This document shows, piece by piece, positions 49,059 to 58,326 of a stretch of DNA of 64,000 nt. Within the stretch, counting starts at the first letter, position 1, and every line of letters begins with the position of its first letter. This DNA is from an uncultured Lachnospiraceae bacterium (GTDB lineage Bacteria; Bacillota; Clostridia; Lachnospirales; Lachnospiraceae). The notes below the pieces were generated by a model that was not told the DNA's origin, did no database searches, and saw only the letters and a list, made by a program, of their open reading frames with translations. The stretch covers positions 1 to 64,000 of the forward strand of contig CATOJY010000004.1 of NCBI GenBank assembly GCA_951800685.1, given 5' to 3'. The position numbers and the translations under genes are program-made.

Positions 49059-51305
49059 ATGCTGTTTGACCAGGAACATAGAAAGAAAAACAGAATAATT
49101 AATACCACGATAGCCGTGCTGGCGCTTTGTGCAGTGGGTTACTGTATCTTTTATCTGTTAGAGAACAGAGAGCATGTTAGGAAAGAGGACGATTATCAGG
49201 TAGTCATAAGTGACAGCGTTATCCCCGAACCAGTGGAGGAGGCAGAGGATCCTTACGAGAAAAGTTTTCTTCCCATACAGATATTGGTAGAAGGAGAGGA
49301 GCAGGACAGAGAAATCAGCCTGTATGTCACAGATGGTATCTGTTATGCCTTTTTGCCAACTTATGCGCAGATGGCTAAGGTGTCTTATGTGTTTGATGAG
49401 GCGGCGTATGAGATCAGGTTGTCCGGCAGAACAATTATTTCAGGAGAAGTGATCCCTGATCTGGAAACAGAGACGGACTATGAACTTGAGGTGATAGATA
49501 AAGAACAAGGCGTTCTCCGCTATACAATGGTCTTCTTACAGTCACAAAACCTGCCGGCTGTGTTTATCGATACTCAGTCGGGCTCTATGGATTATGTCGA
49601 TGCCTACAAGGGAAACGAAGAGTCTGGACGGTTTCTGTGTGTAACGGCGGATGGAAAGATTGACAGTGAAAGCGTCATGGAGCGGATCAAAGGACGGGGT
49701 AATACAAGCTGGGATGGAATTGGCGCAAAGAATCAATACAATGTGCGCATGCGTGACAGTACGGATATCCTGCATATGGGAAGCGCGCAAAACTGGGTGA
49801 TACAGGCAAACCGACTGGATGTCTCTATGATGAGAAATAAACTGGCATATGATCTCGCCAGGGATCTGGCAATGCCTTATGCGGTGGATTCTGAATTTGC
49901 AGATTTATATTTTAATGGGAATTATATGGGTACCTACCTGATCTGCGAGAAGGTAGAAGCGGCAAAAAACCGGATGGATATTCCAGAGGGATATCTTCTG
50001 GAAGCAAATTTCCGGGAAGAGGATCCGGAAAGAGTGCTGACTACGGAGTTTGGGACTTTTTTGATTAATAGTCCGAAGGAAGTGACCAGGGAACAGTACG
50101 AAGCAATCAAGGGATATCTGGATAAGGCAGCTGCCTGTCTTTCGGAAGCGGCGAAAAACGACGCTTACACAGAGTATATAGATTTGAATTCTTTTGCAAA
50201 GCTGTTTCTCATGAATGAGATCAGCAATGATCCAGATGCGAATCTGCTCAGCGCTTTTTTCTATAAAGAGGACATGACGGAGGCAAGTAAGCTGACAGCG
50301 GGTCCCGTGTGGGATTTTGATCTGGCCTTTGGAAATGAAGAAAGAGGAAGCAATCCACTGATCAGCGCATTTGGGGAATCCTGGTATAGGGAACTATATC
50401 AAAGCGGCTGTTTTCGTGCGGAAGTGTCTGCAGTGCTGCGGGATTTTGCAGAAGAGCATGGAGCGAGATATAAGCAGGAATATTTCGAGAATATGAAGCG
50501 ATATTTGAGGCAGTCATACCGTATGAATGAAGTCAGATGGGCAGAGAAGCAAGGTTATATCGCGTCCTTATATCCGGAGTTTGAAGAAACGATCGGCTAC
50601 CTGAGGGATTACTACACAGTACGGTTTGAGAATCTGACAGATGTCTTTATAGAATCCGGGAAGATGCACAAGGTAGACTTTATCAAGGACGGCCAGACGA
50701 CTCATATTTTTGTGGAAGATGGTGCGGTCATTCCAGCATCGGTGCTGGAGAGTATGGGATATTTCTGGAGGGAAGAAACTTTTCGGCTGGTGGATGGTCA
50801 GAAGATCGATCCAGAGAGGTATCAGGTTTACGGAGATGTTCTGATCCGGTGCAGCGATGGGGCAGATTCTGAGGAAGAGCATCTTCAGGCAGAAGAAGCA
50901 TATCGTATCGCAGAAGAAGAACAGGGAAGAGAGAAAGGGGATTTGGCAATGCAATGGATCAGTTTTATTATGTTGATGGTACCTGGCTTACTATCTGTAT
51001 GGATCAGCGGAAATACGAAATTAAGCGCAGAGAATGCTTTTGCAGTTCTGACGCAGTATTTTCTGAACAGTTTCCTTGTACTGCTTCTGGCGTATGGAAT
51101 TTTTTATGTGCTGTACGGAAGTGTTGTTCTGAGTTTTTCGGATCATTATAATGAAGCGTATGATTACAGTATCTACAATATCAATGTGGCGTTTAAATAT
51201 TTGCTGTTAGTTGGAATACTCTCCATAGGTCTGGGGATTGTTGAGAGAATCGTCATGAAGATGCGGGACAAACGGAAATTGACGAAAGAGCAGATTGGGA
51301 TATAA
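49059..51305 (+). CDS. CotH kinase family protein with C-terminal membrane helices
   Basis: 748 residues from ATG 49059 (AAGGGA just upstream; TTG 49047 alternative). One N-terminal membrane helix, an external beta region, then an intact CotH core: RIKGRGNTSWDGIGAKNQYN, WVIQANRLDVSMMRNKLAYD, LYFNGNYMGTYLICEKV and the metal motif GPVWDFDLAFGNEE. After the kinase comes a soluble helical region and two C-terminal membrane helices. Unlike the protein at 47562 it keeps all family motifs. Likely a surface-facing kinase for a secreted protein or glycan; target unknown. Confidence 0.85.
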   Translation: MLFDQEHRKKNRIINTTIAVLALCAVGYCIFYLLENREHVRKEDDYQVVISDSVIPEPVEEAEDPYEKSFLPIQILVEGEEQDREISLYVTDGICYAFLPTYAQMAKVSYVFDEAAYEIRLSGRTIISGEVIPDLETETDYELEVIDKEQGVLRYTMVFLQSQNLPAVFIDTQSGSMDYVDAYKGNEESGRFLCVTADGKIDSESVMERIKGRGNTSWDGIGAKNQYNVRMRDSTDILHMGSAQNWVIQANRLDVSMMRNKLAYDLARDLAMPYAVDSEFADLYFNGNYMGTYLICEKVEAAKNRMDIPEGYLLEANFREEDPERVLTTEFGTFLINSPKEVTREQYEAIKGYLDKAAACLSEAAKNDAYTEYIDLNSFAKLFLMNEISNDPDANLLSAFFYKEDMTEASKLTAGPVWDFDLAFGNEERGSNPLISAFGESWYRELYQSGCFRAEVSAVLRDFAEEHGARYKQEYFENMKRYLRQSYRMNEVRWAEKQGYIASLYPEFEETIGYLRDYYTVRFENLTDVFIESGKMHKVDFIKDGQTTHIFVEDGAVIPASVLESMGYFWREETFRLVDGQKIDPERYQVYGDVLIRCSDGADSEEEHLQAEEAYRIAEEEQGREKGDLAMQWISFIMLMVPGLLSVWISGNTKLSAENAFAVLTQYFLNSFLVLLLAYGIFYVLYGSVVLSFSDHYNEAYDYSIYNINVAFKYLLLVGILSIGLGIVERIVMKMRDKRKLTKEQIGI

Positions 51306-51306
51306 T
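51279..51306 (+). promoter_or_regulatory. Promoter of the ugd operon, inside the end of the CotH gene
   Basis: TTGACG (51279-51284), 16 bases, TATAAT (51301-51306). The -10 covers the CotH stop codon. A leader of about 60 bases precedes ATG 51372, which has GAGGAAAAG. Confidence 0.65.
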
Positions 51307-51371
51307 AGTAAAGGAAAGTAACGCGCAGACTCAATAAACTGGGTCAAAAGCAGCGTAGAAATGAGGAAAAG

Positions 51372-52682
51372 ATGAAAATAGCAGTTGCGGGAACAGGGTA
51401 TGTAGGACTTGTCGCAGGGGTATGCTTTGCGGAGAAGGGACATGACGTCACATGTGTGGATGTGGATGAGAAGAAAGTGAAACTGATGGAGTCCGGCATT
51501 TCCCCCATCTATGAAGAAGGTTTAGAAGCATTGATGCAGAAGAATAATGCTACAGGCAGACTGCATTACACGACAGATTACAAAAATGCATACAAGGATG
51601 TAGATGCCATTTTTATAGGAGTAGGAACACCGGAGCAGCCGGATGGTTCCGCTAATTTGAGTTATATTGCGACAGTGTCGAGGCAGATTGCAGAATCTGT
51701 GGAGCGGGACTGCCTGGTGGTTGTGAAATCTACGGTTCCTGTCGGAACGAATGATAAAGTGGAGCAGTTTATCAGAGATTTTCTGATCAGAGATGTGAAG
51801 GTGGAGGTGGCTTCCAATCCGGAATTCCTGGCGCAGGGATCAGCAGTCCATGATACGCTGCATGCGGCGCGGATCATCATTGGTACGGAGAGTAAGGAGG
51901 CAGAAGCGGTCTTAAAGAAAATCTATGAGCCATTCGGCCTGCCGATTGTTTCCGTGGGCAGACGTTCAGCGGAGATGATCAAATATGCGTGCAATGACTT
52001 TCTGGCGTTGAAGATTTCTTATATGAATGATATTGCAAATCTGTGCGAACTGGTGGGCGCAGATATAGATGCTGTGGCAGAAGGAATGAGTTATGATGCC
52101 AGGATTGGTTCCAGATTCCTGAATGCCGGTGTCGGATATGGCGGAAGCTGTTTTCCGAAGGATACGAAAGCGCTCAAGTATCTGGCCAGAAAGAATGGAT
52201 ATAAACTGCGGACTGTGGAGGCGGCAGTGGATGTGAATGCAGAACAGAAGACGAGGCTGTTTCACAAGGCCAGTAACCGGATGATTACGTTTCAGAATCT
52301 TCGGGTAGCGGTGCTGGGCCTTGCCTTTAAGGCGGGGACTGACGATTTGAGGGAGGCCCCTTCGCTTGACAATGTACAGCTCCTTTTGGAGAGCGGCGCG
52401 GATATTTATGCTTATGACCCGGTGGCTGCGGATAATTTCAAGAAGCGGTATCCTGAGGGCAGGAGTGAGAGAGGAACGATCCAGTATACAGCGACGCCGG
52501 AAGAAGCGCTGCAGGATGCCAACATCTGCTTTATCTTCACCGAATGGGGCGAGATTAAGGCAGTTGCGCCTGAAACTTTTAAAGAAAAAATGCGGATTCC
52601 GCTTGTGTATGACGGGCGTAATCTATATGATTTGAAGGCTATGAAAGAAGCCGGTGTGGAATATTACAGTATTGGACGGTAG
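51372..52682 (+). CDS. ugd: UDP-glucose 6-dehydrogenase
   Basis: 436 residues. N-terminal NAD-binding fold AVAGTGYVGLVAGVCFA, and the catalytic cysteine in GVGYGGSCFPKDTKAL, with FKAGTDDLREAPS in the C-terminal UDP-binding domain. It oxidises UDP-glucose to UDP-glucuronate with two NAD+, in the cytoplasm. The following epimerase gene probably converts the product to UDP-galacturonate, so the locus supplies uronic acids for an acidic surface polymer. Length is typical of the family. Confidence 0.95.
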   Translation: MKIAVAGTGYVGLVAGVCFAEKGHDVTCVDVDEKKVKLMESGISPIYEEGLEALMQKNNATGRLHYTTDYKNAYKDVDAIFIGVGTPEQPDGSANLSYIATVSRQIAESVERDCLVVVKSTVPVGTNDKVEQFIRDFLIRDVKVEVASNPEFLAQGSAVHDTLHAARIIIGTESKEAEAVLKKIYEPFGLPIVSVGRRSAEMIKYACNDFLALKISYMNDIANLCELVGADIDAVAEGMSYDARIGSRFLNAGVGYGGSCFPKDTKALKYLARKNGYKLRTVEAAVDVNAEQKTRLFHKASNRMITFQNLRVAVLGLAFKAGTDDLREAPSLDNVQLLLESGADIYAYDPVAADNFKKRYPEGRSERGTIQYTATPEEALQDANICFIFTEWGEIKAVAPETFKEKMRIPLVYDGRNLYDLKAMKEAGVEYYSIGR

Positions 52683-52817
52683 GCCGGCGTGTTTGTTGTG
52701 GAGCGTAGTTTTTCATAACAGGAAGAGGGGAGCGGTTACCCTGCAGGTGCTTTGTAGAACGGAAGTGGCCGGAAAAGGCTGGCTTGTACGAGATTGTAAG
52801 AAAGGTATGACTATAGC

Positions 52818-53813
52818 ATGAACCCATTGGATATCAATAAAACCTATTTGGTGACAGGAGGAGCCGGCTTTATCGGATTCCATCTGTCTAAGAGTTTGCT
52901 TGAGAAGGGGGCCAGGGTAGTTGGTTTTGATAATCTGAACGATTATTATGACGTGAAACTGAAAGAGGACAGGCTGTCTATTCTGAAAGAATATGGGAAT
53001 TATACTTTTATCAAAGGTGATCTGGGGGATAAGGGAGATGTCTTCCGGCTGTTTCAGGAATATGCACCGCAGATTGTGGTGAATCTGGGGGCACAGGCAG
53101 GGGTGCGATACAGTATTGACAATCCTGACGCCTATATGCGGTCTAATATGATGGGATTCTTTCATGTTCTGGAAGGATGCCGGTATTTTCCGGTAGAGCA
53201 CCTGGTTTATGCCTCTTCCAGTTCGGTTTATGGCGGTAATGAGAAGATTCCTTTCTCCACGCAGGACAAGGTAGATGAGCCGGTGAGCCTGTATGCGGCT
53301 ACGAAGAAATCCAATGAACTGCTGGCGCATGCTTACAGTAAGCTTTACCATATTCCAGTGACAGGACTTCGCTTTTTTACGGTATATGGGCCTTTTGGAA
53401 GGCCGGATATGGCGTACTATAAGTTTACACAGAAGATACTGGCAGGACAGCCAATCCAGATTTATAATAATGGCGATATGTATAGGGACTTTACCTATAT
53501 AGATGATATTACCAGGGGAGTAGCGAATATTCTCTGTAATCCGCCGCAGCAAAACGACAAGGGTGTTAGTTACAAGCTGTATAATATTGGCAACAACAAA
53601 CCGGAGAAGTTGATGGACTATATAGAGGCGCTGGAAAAGTGTCTGGGGAAAACAGCAGTGAAAGAATACCTGCCAATGCAGCCGGGTGATGTATACCAGA
53701 CCTATGCGGATGTCACAGACCTGATGAGAGATTATGATTTCAAACCGGAAACTACGATCGAGGATGGGCTGGGTAGGTTTGTGGATTGGTATCGGACATA
53801 TTATGGTGTGTAA
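52818..53813 (+). CDS. UDP-glucuronate 4-epimerase-type NAD-dependent epimerase
   Basis: 331 residues of the extended SDR family: GGAGFIGFHLSK (NAD-binding), FDNLNDYYDVKLK (a hallmark of CapI/UDP-glucuronate epimerases), SSSSVYGG and the catalytic Tyr-x3-Lys in YAATKKSNE. CapI-like enzymes interconvert UDP-glucuronate and UDP-galacturonate. Placement 135 bases after ugd supports this substrate. The gap between the genes holds no clear promoter or terminator. Confidence 0.9.
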   Translation: MNPLDINKTYLVTGGAGFIGFHLSKSLLEKGARVVGFDNLNDYYDVKLKEDRLSILKEYGNYTFIKGDLGDKGDVFRLFQEYAPQIVVNLGAQAGVRYSIDNPDAYMRSNMMGFFHVLEGCRYFPVEHLVYASSSSVYGGNEKIPFSTQDKVDEPVSLYAATKKSNELLAHAYSKLYHIPVTGLRFFTVYGPFGRPDMAYYKFTQKILAGQPIQIYNNGDMYRDFTYIDDITRGVANILCNPPQQNDKGVSYKLYNIGNNKPEKLMDYIEALEKCLGKTAVKEYLPMQPGDVYQTYADVTDLMRDYDFKPETTIEDGLGRFVDWYRTYYGV

Positions 53814-53857
53814 AGGAAAGTCTGGCGGTGCTGTCAATAGAAAGGTACGATGGAAGA

Positions 53858-54877
53858 ATGAGTAATAGAACAGAAAGAAACATCCCGGTCTTGTATCTGG
53901 TGGTTCCCTGCTATAACGAAGAAGAAGTGATAGAGAAGTCGGCGCAGGTACTTGGAGACAAGATCCGGCGGCTGCAGCGGGAAAAGCGGATTGCCACGGG
54001 CAGCAAGATTATGTTTGTCAACGATGGCAGCAAGGACCGCACGCTGTATTTGCTTCATGGGATTGCAGAGAAGGATGCAATGTTTGCGGTAGTCAGCCTG
54101 GCGGGCAACTATGGACATCAGAGCGCGATTCTGGCAGGGATGATGACGGCGAAAGAGCATGCGGATGCGGTCGTGACGATTGACGCGGATCTGCAGCAGG
54201 ATATTGAAGCCCTGGATAAGTTTATTGACAGTTATATGGCGGGCAGTGAGGTGGTCTATGGGGTGCGGAACGACAGGCATTCCGATGGATTTTTTAAGAA
54301 GGAGAGCGCCACACTGTATTATGGTCTTATGCATCTTCTGGGAAGCAGGGTGATTACCAATCATGCGGATTACCGGTTGCTGTCTAAGAAGGCGCTGGAT
54401 GCGCTGGCAGAGTATCGGGAGACAAATCTGTTTCTCCGTGGGTTGATTCCTACGATGGGCTTTCCCTCTGATGTAGTGTATTTCGATGTTAAGGCCAGAG
54501 AGGCAGGACATTCCAAATATACCCTGAGTAAGATGATGACGCTGGCGATGGATGGGATCACCTCTATGAGTACAAGGCCGCTCAGAATGATCAGCGTTCT
54601 GGGATTCATCGTGTTTGTATTCAGTGCGGTCATGAGTGTGATTAGTCTGGTGGATTGGGCAAATGGAAATAATGTACCGGGCTATACGACGACGATGATC
54701 GTTTCCTTGCTGATCGGCGGCATCACGCTGCTCTCTCTGGGGATCATTGGAGAATATATCGGTAAGATCTATATGGAAACGAAGCAAAGACCCCGTTATA
54801 TTATTGATACCCTGGTGTGGAAGCGGGAAGACGCTGCAAAAACGCCTGAAAGTGTGGAGGGAAAAACAGCGGATTAA
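53858..54877 (+). CDS. GtrB/DPM1-like polyprenyl-phosphate glycosyltransferase (GT2)
   Basis: 339 residues from ATG 53858; a longer frame from 53786 would overlap the epimerase gene and adds an unlikely leader. GT-A domain: VVPCYNEEEVIEKSAQ, VNDGSKDRT and IDADLQQDIEALDKF, followed by two C-terminal membrane helices (ISVLGFIVFVF, MIVSLLIGGITLLSLG). Such proteins charge undecaprenyl phosphate with a sugar at the cytoplasmic face, making donors for GT-C enzymes outside. Several GT-C candidates exist in the window; which one it serves is unknown. A similar gene lies at 61772. Confidence 0.85.
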   Translation: MSNRTERNIPVLYLVVPCYNEEEVIEKSAQVLGDKIRRLQREKRIATGSKIMFVNDGSKDRTLYLLHGIAEKDAMFAVVSLAGNYGHQSAILAGMMTAKEHADAVVTIDADLQQDIEALDKFIDSYMAGSEVVYGVRNDRHSDGFFKKESATLYYGLMHLLGSRVITNHADYRLLSKKALDALAEYRETNLFLRGLIPTMGFPSDVVYFDVKAREAGHSKYTLSKMMTLAMDGITSMSTRPLRMISVLGFIVFVFSAVMSVISLVDWANGNNVPGYTTTMIVSLLIGGITLLSLGIIGEYIGKIYMETKQRPRYIIDTLVWKREDAAKTPESVEGKTAD

Positions 54878-54897
54878 GGATTGTAGCAGAAGAGACG

Positions 54898-55869
54898 ATG
54901 ACAGAGCGTCGGAGGAGGGCGGATTACGTGATCAAGATAGATATCCATGCAGACGATTATGCGCTGACAGTCAATACATCCAGGGACATGTTGGCGTGTA
55001 TGGAGAAAGGACAGTTGGACAGCATCAGTATTGTGCCGAATATGTCCTGTTTTGATGCGTGTATGCAGATGTTATATGATGCAATACCGAAGATGCCGTT
55101 CCTTCCGAAGATGTCTGTACATTTGGACTTCGTGGAAGGGCATTGTCTTGCGGGAACAGAGAAGGCCCCGTTACTTGCGGCAGGGAAAGGTTCTCTGATG
55201 GGATTATCCTGGGGGAACTTATTTATATTGTCGTATCTTCCATGGAAACGTGCGGCGGCTAAGCGGCAGATCAAACAGGAGATCAGGGCACAGATCGCAG
55301 CTGTAAACGCAGCTGTACAGAAAGCGATGCAAATAGCCACACGGGCAGGCGTTTCCTGCGGGCAGAAGGGGCTTAGGATTGACTCCCACCAGCATGCCCA
55401 TATGATTCCTATCGTGTGGGAAGCTTTAACAGAAGTCATTGCAGAAGAAGGGTATTCCATAGAATATATTCGAAATTCCAAGGAGATGATAGGCATATTT
55501 CTGGCGGAGACGTCCCTCTGGAAAACTTACCGTCCGATCAATTTCGTGAAAAACCGGCTGCTGGCGTTCTATTCCCATAGAGCGGACCACTATGCGAAGG
55601 CGCACGATTTGCAGCAGATGTATCTATGGGGACTTGTCATGAGCGGCCATATGGATTATGAGAGGATTGCAGTGTTATACCCTTCGGTCATAGCGAAGGC
55701 AGAGCGGAACGGCCGAATGTTGGAGATTCTGTTCCATCCCGGTCTTATGCTGCCTGACGAAGTGACAGAGGAAACCGGGGAGGAAGCCGCCAGGGATTTC
55801 TATCTGCGGGAGGACCGGCATGTGGAGATGGAAGCGGTAAGCCGTATCCGCCAGCTGTTTACCAGATAG
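54898..55869 (+). CDS. YdjC/ChbG-type carbohydrate deacetylase
   Basis: 323 residues. Metal-binding motif HADDYALTVNTS near the N-terminus and SHQHAHMIP around residue 165, both standard in YdjC/ChbG deacetylases, which remove N-acetyl groups from amino sugars or chito-oligosaccharides. GTG 54928 with GGAGGAGG about ten bases upstream is a plausible alternative start that would give the usual short N-terminus. No signal peptide. Directly after a GtrB-like gene, it may deacetylate the lipid-linked amino sugar, by analogy with polyprenyl-sugar deacetylases. It ends 11 bases from a convergent gene. Confidence 0.85.
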   Translation: MTERRRRADYVIKIDIHADDYALTVNTSRDMLACMEKGQLDSISIVPNMSCFDACMQMLYDAIPKMPFLPKMSVHLDFVEGHCLAGTEKAPLLAAGKGSLMGLSWGNLFILSYLPWKRAAAKRQIKQEIRAQIAAVNAAVQKAMQIATRAGVSCGQKGLRIDSHQHAHMIPIVWEALTEVIAEEGYSIEYIRNSKEMIGIFLAETSLWKTYRPINFVKNRLLAFYSHRADHYAKAHDLQQMYLWGLVMSGHMDYERIAVLYPSVIAKAERNGRMLEILFHPGLMLPDEVTEETGEEAARDFYLREDRHVEMEAVSRIRQLFTR

Positions 55870-55880
55870 GCTTTCTTGTT

Positions 55881-56840
55881 TTAGTGGTATTGTTCAAGTT
55901 CCGCTATTTCATCCCACAAGATTCCCATAAAGTAGGCGGCGCCCGTATCGTTCAGGTGGTCGGAGTCGGAGAAATATTCCAGGCTATCCCGAAATCTCTC
56001 ATCGCATGAGTAGTCATAGTAGCGGGTGTTTGTTTCGGACGCGATCGTGGTGACGGTGTTGCTAAATTCCTGCAGGAATTCGTCGGATACCAGGTCCTGA
56101 TAGTATCTGGAAAAGGGTGTGGTAATCAGAACAGGTATCACATTGTGCGCATGACAGTAGTCTATGATCGCATATAGTTCGTCGATTCGTTCTGGAAGGA
56201 AGTATTCTTCCTTGTTGTCGAAATGCCGGCTGTACCGTTGCTGCGCTCTTAGGGCGAATTCTTCTACATTGATACCGTCGTCCGCCGCGTGGGCGACCAG
56301 AGCAGGGTTTATGTTAGGAAATAGCTTTAGAATATCTTCCCCTGCAGTCAGGATGGGAAGTCTGTTGGTAAGAAGATCTACATAAGGATCATAATCGGGG
56401 ATGTTCTCCGGCGATAAGAAGTGATAATAGCGCAGACTCATTGCCTCGGCTTCTGAGGCATTCACCACCTCATTGTTAAAGGAAAAATAGGAGACCGGGA
56501 TAAACAGGACGCAGTCCTCTTCCATGTATTGGGCGTATTGTTTCAGGATTGCATAATCATAGTTATAACTCTGGCTGGTATTAGCAAAGTTAAAACAGGT
56601 ATAGCCTCTTTCCTGGATCTCACCATAGTTGAAATCATAAGCGCCGTGGGAACTGCCCAGATTGGCAACGTGGATTTCCCAGACCTCCCGGCCAACCGTT
56701 TCAAATTTGACGATGTCCAGATATTTCTGTGCATCGATTTTTTTATAGGGTTTATTGATCATGTAGATCACAAAAACCGCCGCTGCCGGGATCAGAATGC
56801 ATTTCAGTACAAAACGTATCACATCGAATCCTTTTTTCAT
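55881..56840 (-). CDS. SGNH-fold protein, partner of an MBOAT acyltransferase
   Basis: 319 residues with an N-terminal basic stretch and membrane helix (VLKCILIPAAAVFVIYMI). The external domain has the nucleophile motif NLGSSHGAYDF and the C-terminal catalytic pair in SDSDHLNDTGAAYF. This is the usual AlgJ/DltD-type arrangement. The minus-strand start has AAAGAGGT before ATG. It follows the MBOAT gene by 23 bases in the same operon, so the two probably O-acylate the same surface glycan. Confidence 0.8.
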   Translation of the reverse strand: MKKGFDVIRFVLKCILIPAAAVFVIYMINKPYKKIDAQKYLDIVKFETVGREVWEIHVANLGSSHGAYDFNYGEIQERGYTCFNFANTSQSYNYDYAILKQYAQYMEEDCVLFIPVSYFSFNNEVVNASEAEAMSLRYYHFLSPENIPDYDPYVDLLTNRLPILTAGEDILKLFPNINPALVAHAADDGINVEEFALRAQQRYSRHFDNKEEYFLPERIDELYAIIDYCHAHNVIPVLITTPFSRYYQDLVSDEFLQEFSNTVTTIASETNTRYYDYSCDERFRDSLEYFSDSDHLNDTGAAYFMGILWDEIAELEQYH

Positions 56841-56863
56841 AGTAGTTTACCTCTTTCTTTACG

Positions 56864-58309
56864 CTAAAACTGGAAATAAATAAATTCTGTCGCCACACCC
56901 TTCGGGGCAAATAAGGCGATCAGGACCAGAAACAGCACATATATGGGCCACCGGATGAAAAACTTCTGTCTCGAAAAGGCGGCGATCACATCGCCCCTAA
57001 AGGAAGCAAGATCATAAAGTGTGAGCACCAGAACGGATAATCCCATGGCCATGGCAGCGATGGGAGACAGCTCCAGACAGGTGATGCCAGTCTGGAGGTA
57101 ATTCAGTGGCCGTTCAATATCCCAGAAAAGTCTGGAGAGGATCCAAAGAGCGTCTTGTATGCTGTTTGCACGGAAGAAGATCCATGTGAAGCAGAGCAGA
57201 AGGAAAGTAATAGGAAGCTGCCACCAGTGTCTGCGCCGCTTGCATTCTACGTCCTTTCGTTTCTTGGGGAAAAACAGCGTCTCCAGGATCTGCAGGAATC
57301 CGTGTATGCCGCCCCACAGGATGTAGGTCAGGCTGCTTCCATGCCAGAAGCCGCTGACTAAGAATGTCACAAGCAGGTTCAGGCAGTGGCGCCATTTCGC
57401 GACCCTGTTACCACCGAGAGGAATATATACATAATCCCGGAACCAGGTGGAAAGCGAGATATGCCACCGGCTCCAGAATTCTCTGATCGAAAAGGAGAAA
57501 TAAGGACTTTTAAAGTTGGTCATCAGATCAATGCCAAACAATTTGGCGCAGCCAATAGCAATATCCGAATATCCAGAAAAATCACAGTAGATTTCAATGG
57601 CAAACATAAGCGTAGCAACGATAAAGATAAGCCCGACATAGGACTGCGCATTGTTATAGATCCGATTGACGGTGAGGGCGAATACGTCAGCGATCACCAG
57701 CTTTTTGAAATATCCCCAGACCATCAGCTTCAGGCCGTAGGTCACGTTTTCATAGACAAAGGGCCGCTTCTCCTTATATTGTGGCAGCAGGCTGTCTGCC
57801 CTGCCGATCGGCCCCGCCAGAAGCTGCGGGAAAAAGGAGACAAACAGTGCGTAATACCCGAAATGCCGTTCTGCATTGATCTTACCGCGGTAAACGTCGA
57901 TCAGATAGCCCATGGATTGGAAAAAGTAAAAGGAGACACCTGCAGGAAGAAGCAGGGTCAGCGTCAGGGGCTGTAGAGACAATCTGCCGGCGGTGATCAT
58001 TTGGTTGAGCTGTCCGATCAGAGGATTGGCAGTCTTGTAGACGAGCAGAATCAGTACGAAAGGCAGGACACCACCCCAAAGGCACAGCTTTTTACGGGAG
58101 GAGACGGGGTTTGCTTCCAGTCTGCGTGCCAGGGTGTAAGTCAGCACGGTGGTGAAGAATAGCAGCAGTCCGTATCCAACATGCAGATTCATATAGAAAA
58201 CATAGCTGGCGGCCAGCAGAAATGCCCAGCGGTACTTATGAGGCACAAGATAATATAAAATAAATACGACCGGTAAAAACATAGCAAAGGTTATGGAATT
58301 AAACAGCAT
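56864..58309 (-). CDS. AlgI-like MBOAT O-acyltransferase
   Basis: 481 residues, about 10-12 membrane segments. Signature blocks: FFPQLLAGPIGR, EFWSRWHISLSTWFRDYVYIPLGG and catalytic His in GFWHGSSLTYILWGGIHG. AlgI relatives move acetyl groups across the membrane to a surface polysaccharide. GGAGG precedes the ATG on the minus strand. Closely linked SGNH gene downstream and GtrII-like gene upstream; no carrier protein nearby, so acetyl transfer is more likely than aminoacylation. Confidence 0.9.
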   Translation of the reverse strand: MLFNSITFAMFLPVVFILYYLVPHKYRWAFLLAASYVFYMNLHVGYGLLLFFTTVLTYTLARRLEANPVSSRKKLCLWGGVLPFVLILLVYKTANPLIGQLNQMITAGRLSLQPLTLTLLLPAGVSFYFFQSMGYLIDVYRGKINAERHFGYYALFVSFFPQLLAGPIGRADSLLPQYKEKRPFVYENVTYGLKLMVWGYFKKLVIADVFALTVNRIYNNAQSYVGLIFIVATLMFAIEIYCDFSGYSDIAIGCAKLFGIDLMTNFKSPYFSFSIREFWSRWHISLSTWFRDYVYIPLGGNRVAKWRHCLNLLVTFLVSGFWHGSSLTYILWGGIHGFLQILETLFFPKKRKDVECKRRRHWWQLPITFLLLCFTWIFFRANSIQDALWILSRLFWDIERPLNYLQTGITCLELSPIAAMAMGLSVLVLTLYDLASFRGDVIAAFSRQKFFIRWPIYVLFLVLIALFAPKGVATEFIYFQF

Positions 58310-58326
58310 GACAAACCTCCAAACGA

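Noticed and set aside
52713-53837. Long minus-strand open frame (374 codons) opposite the epimerase gene
   Set aside because: The plus strand encodes a complete, motif-bearing epimerase. The minus frame shows no recognisable domain and looks like an antisense shadow of biased codons.
53834-54787. Minus-strand open frame (317 codons) opposite the GtrB-like gene
   Set aside because: Histidine- and arginine-rich translation without domain pattern; the plus strand has a clear GT2 protein.
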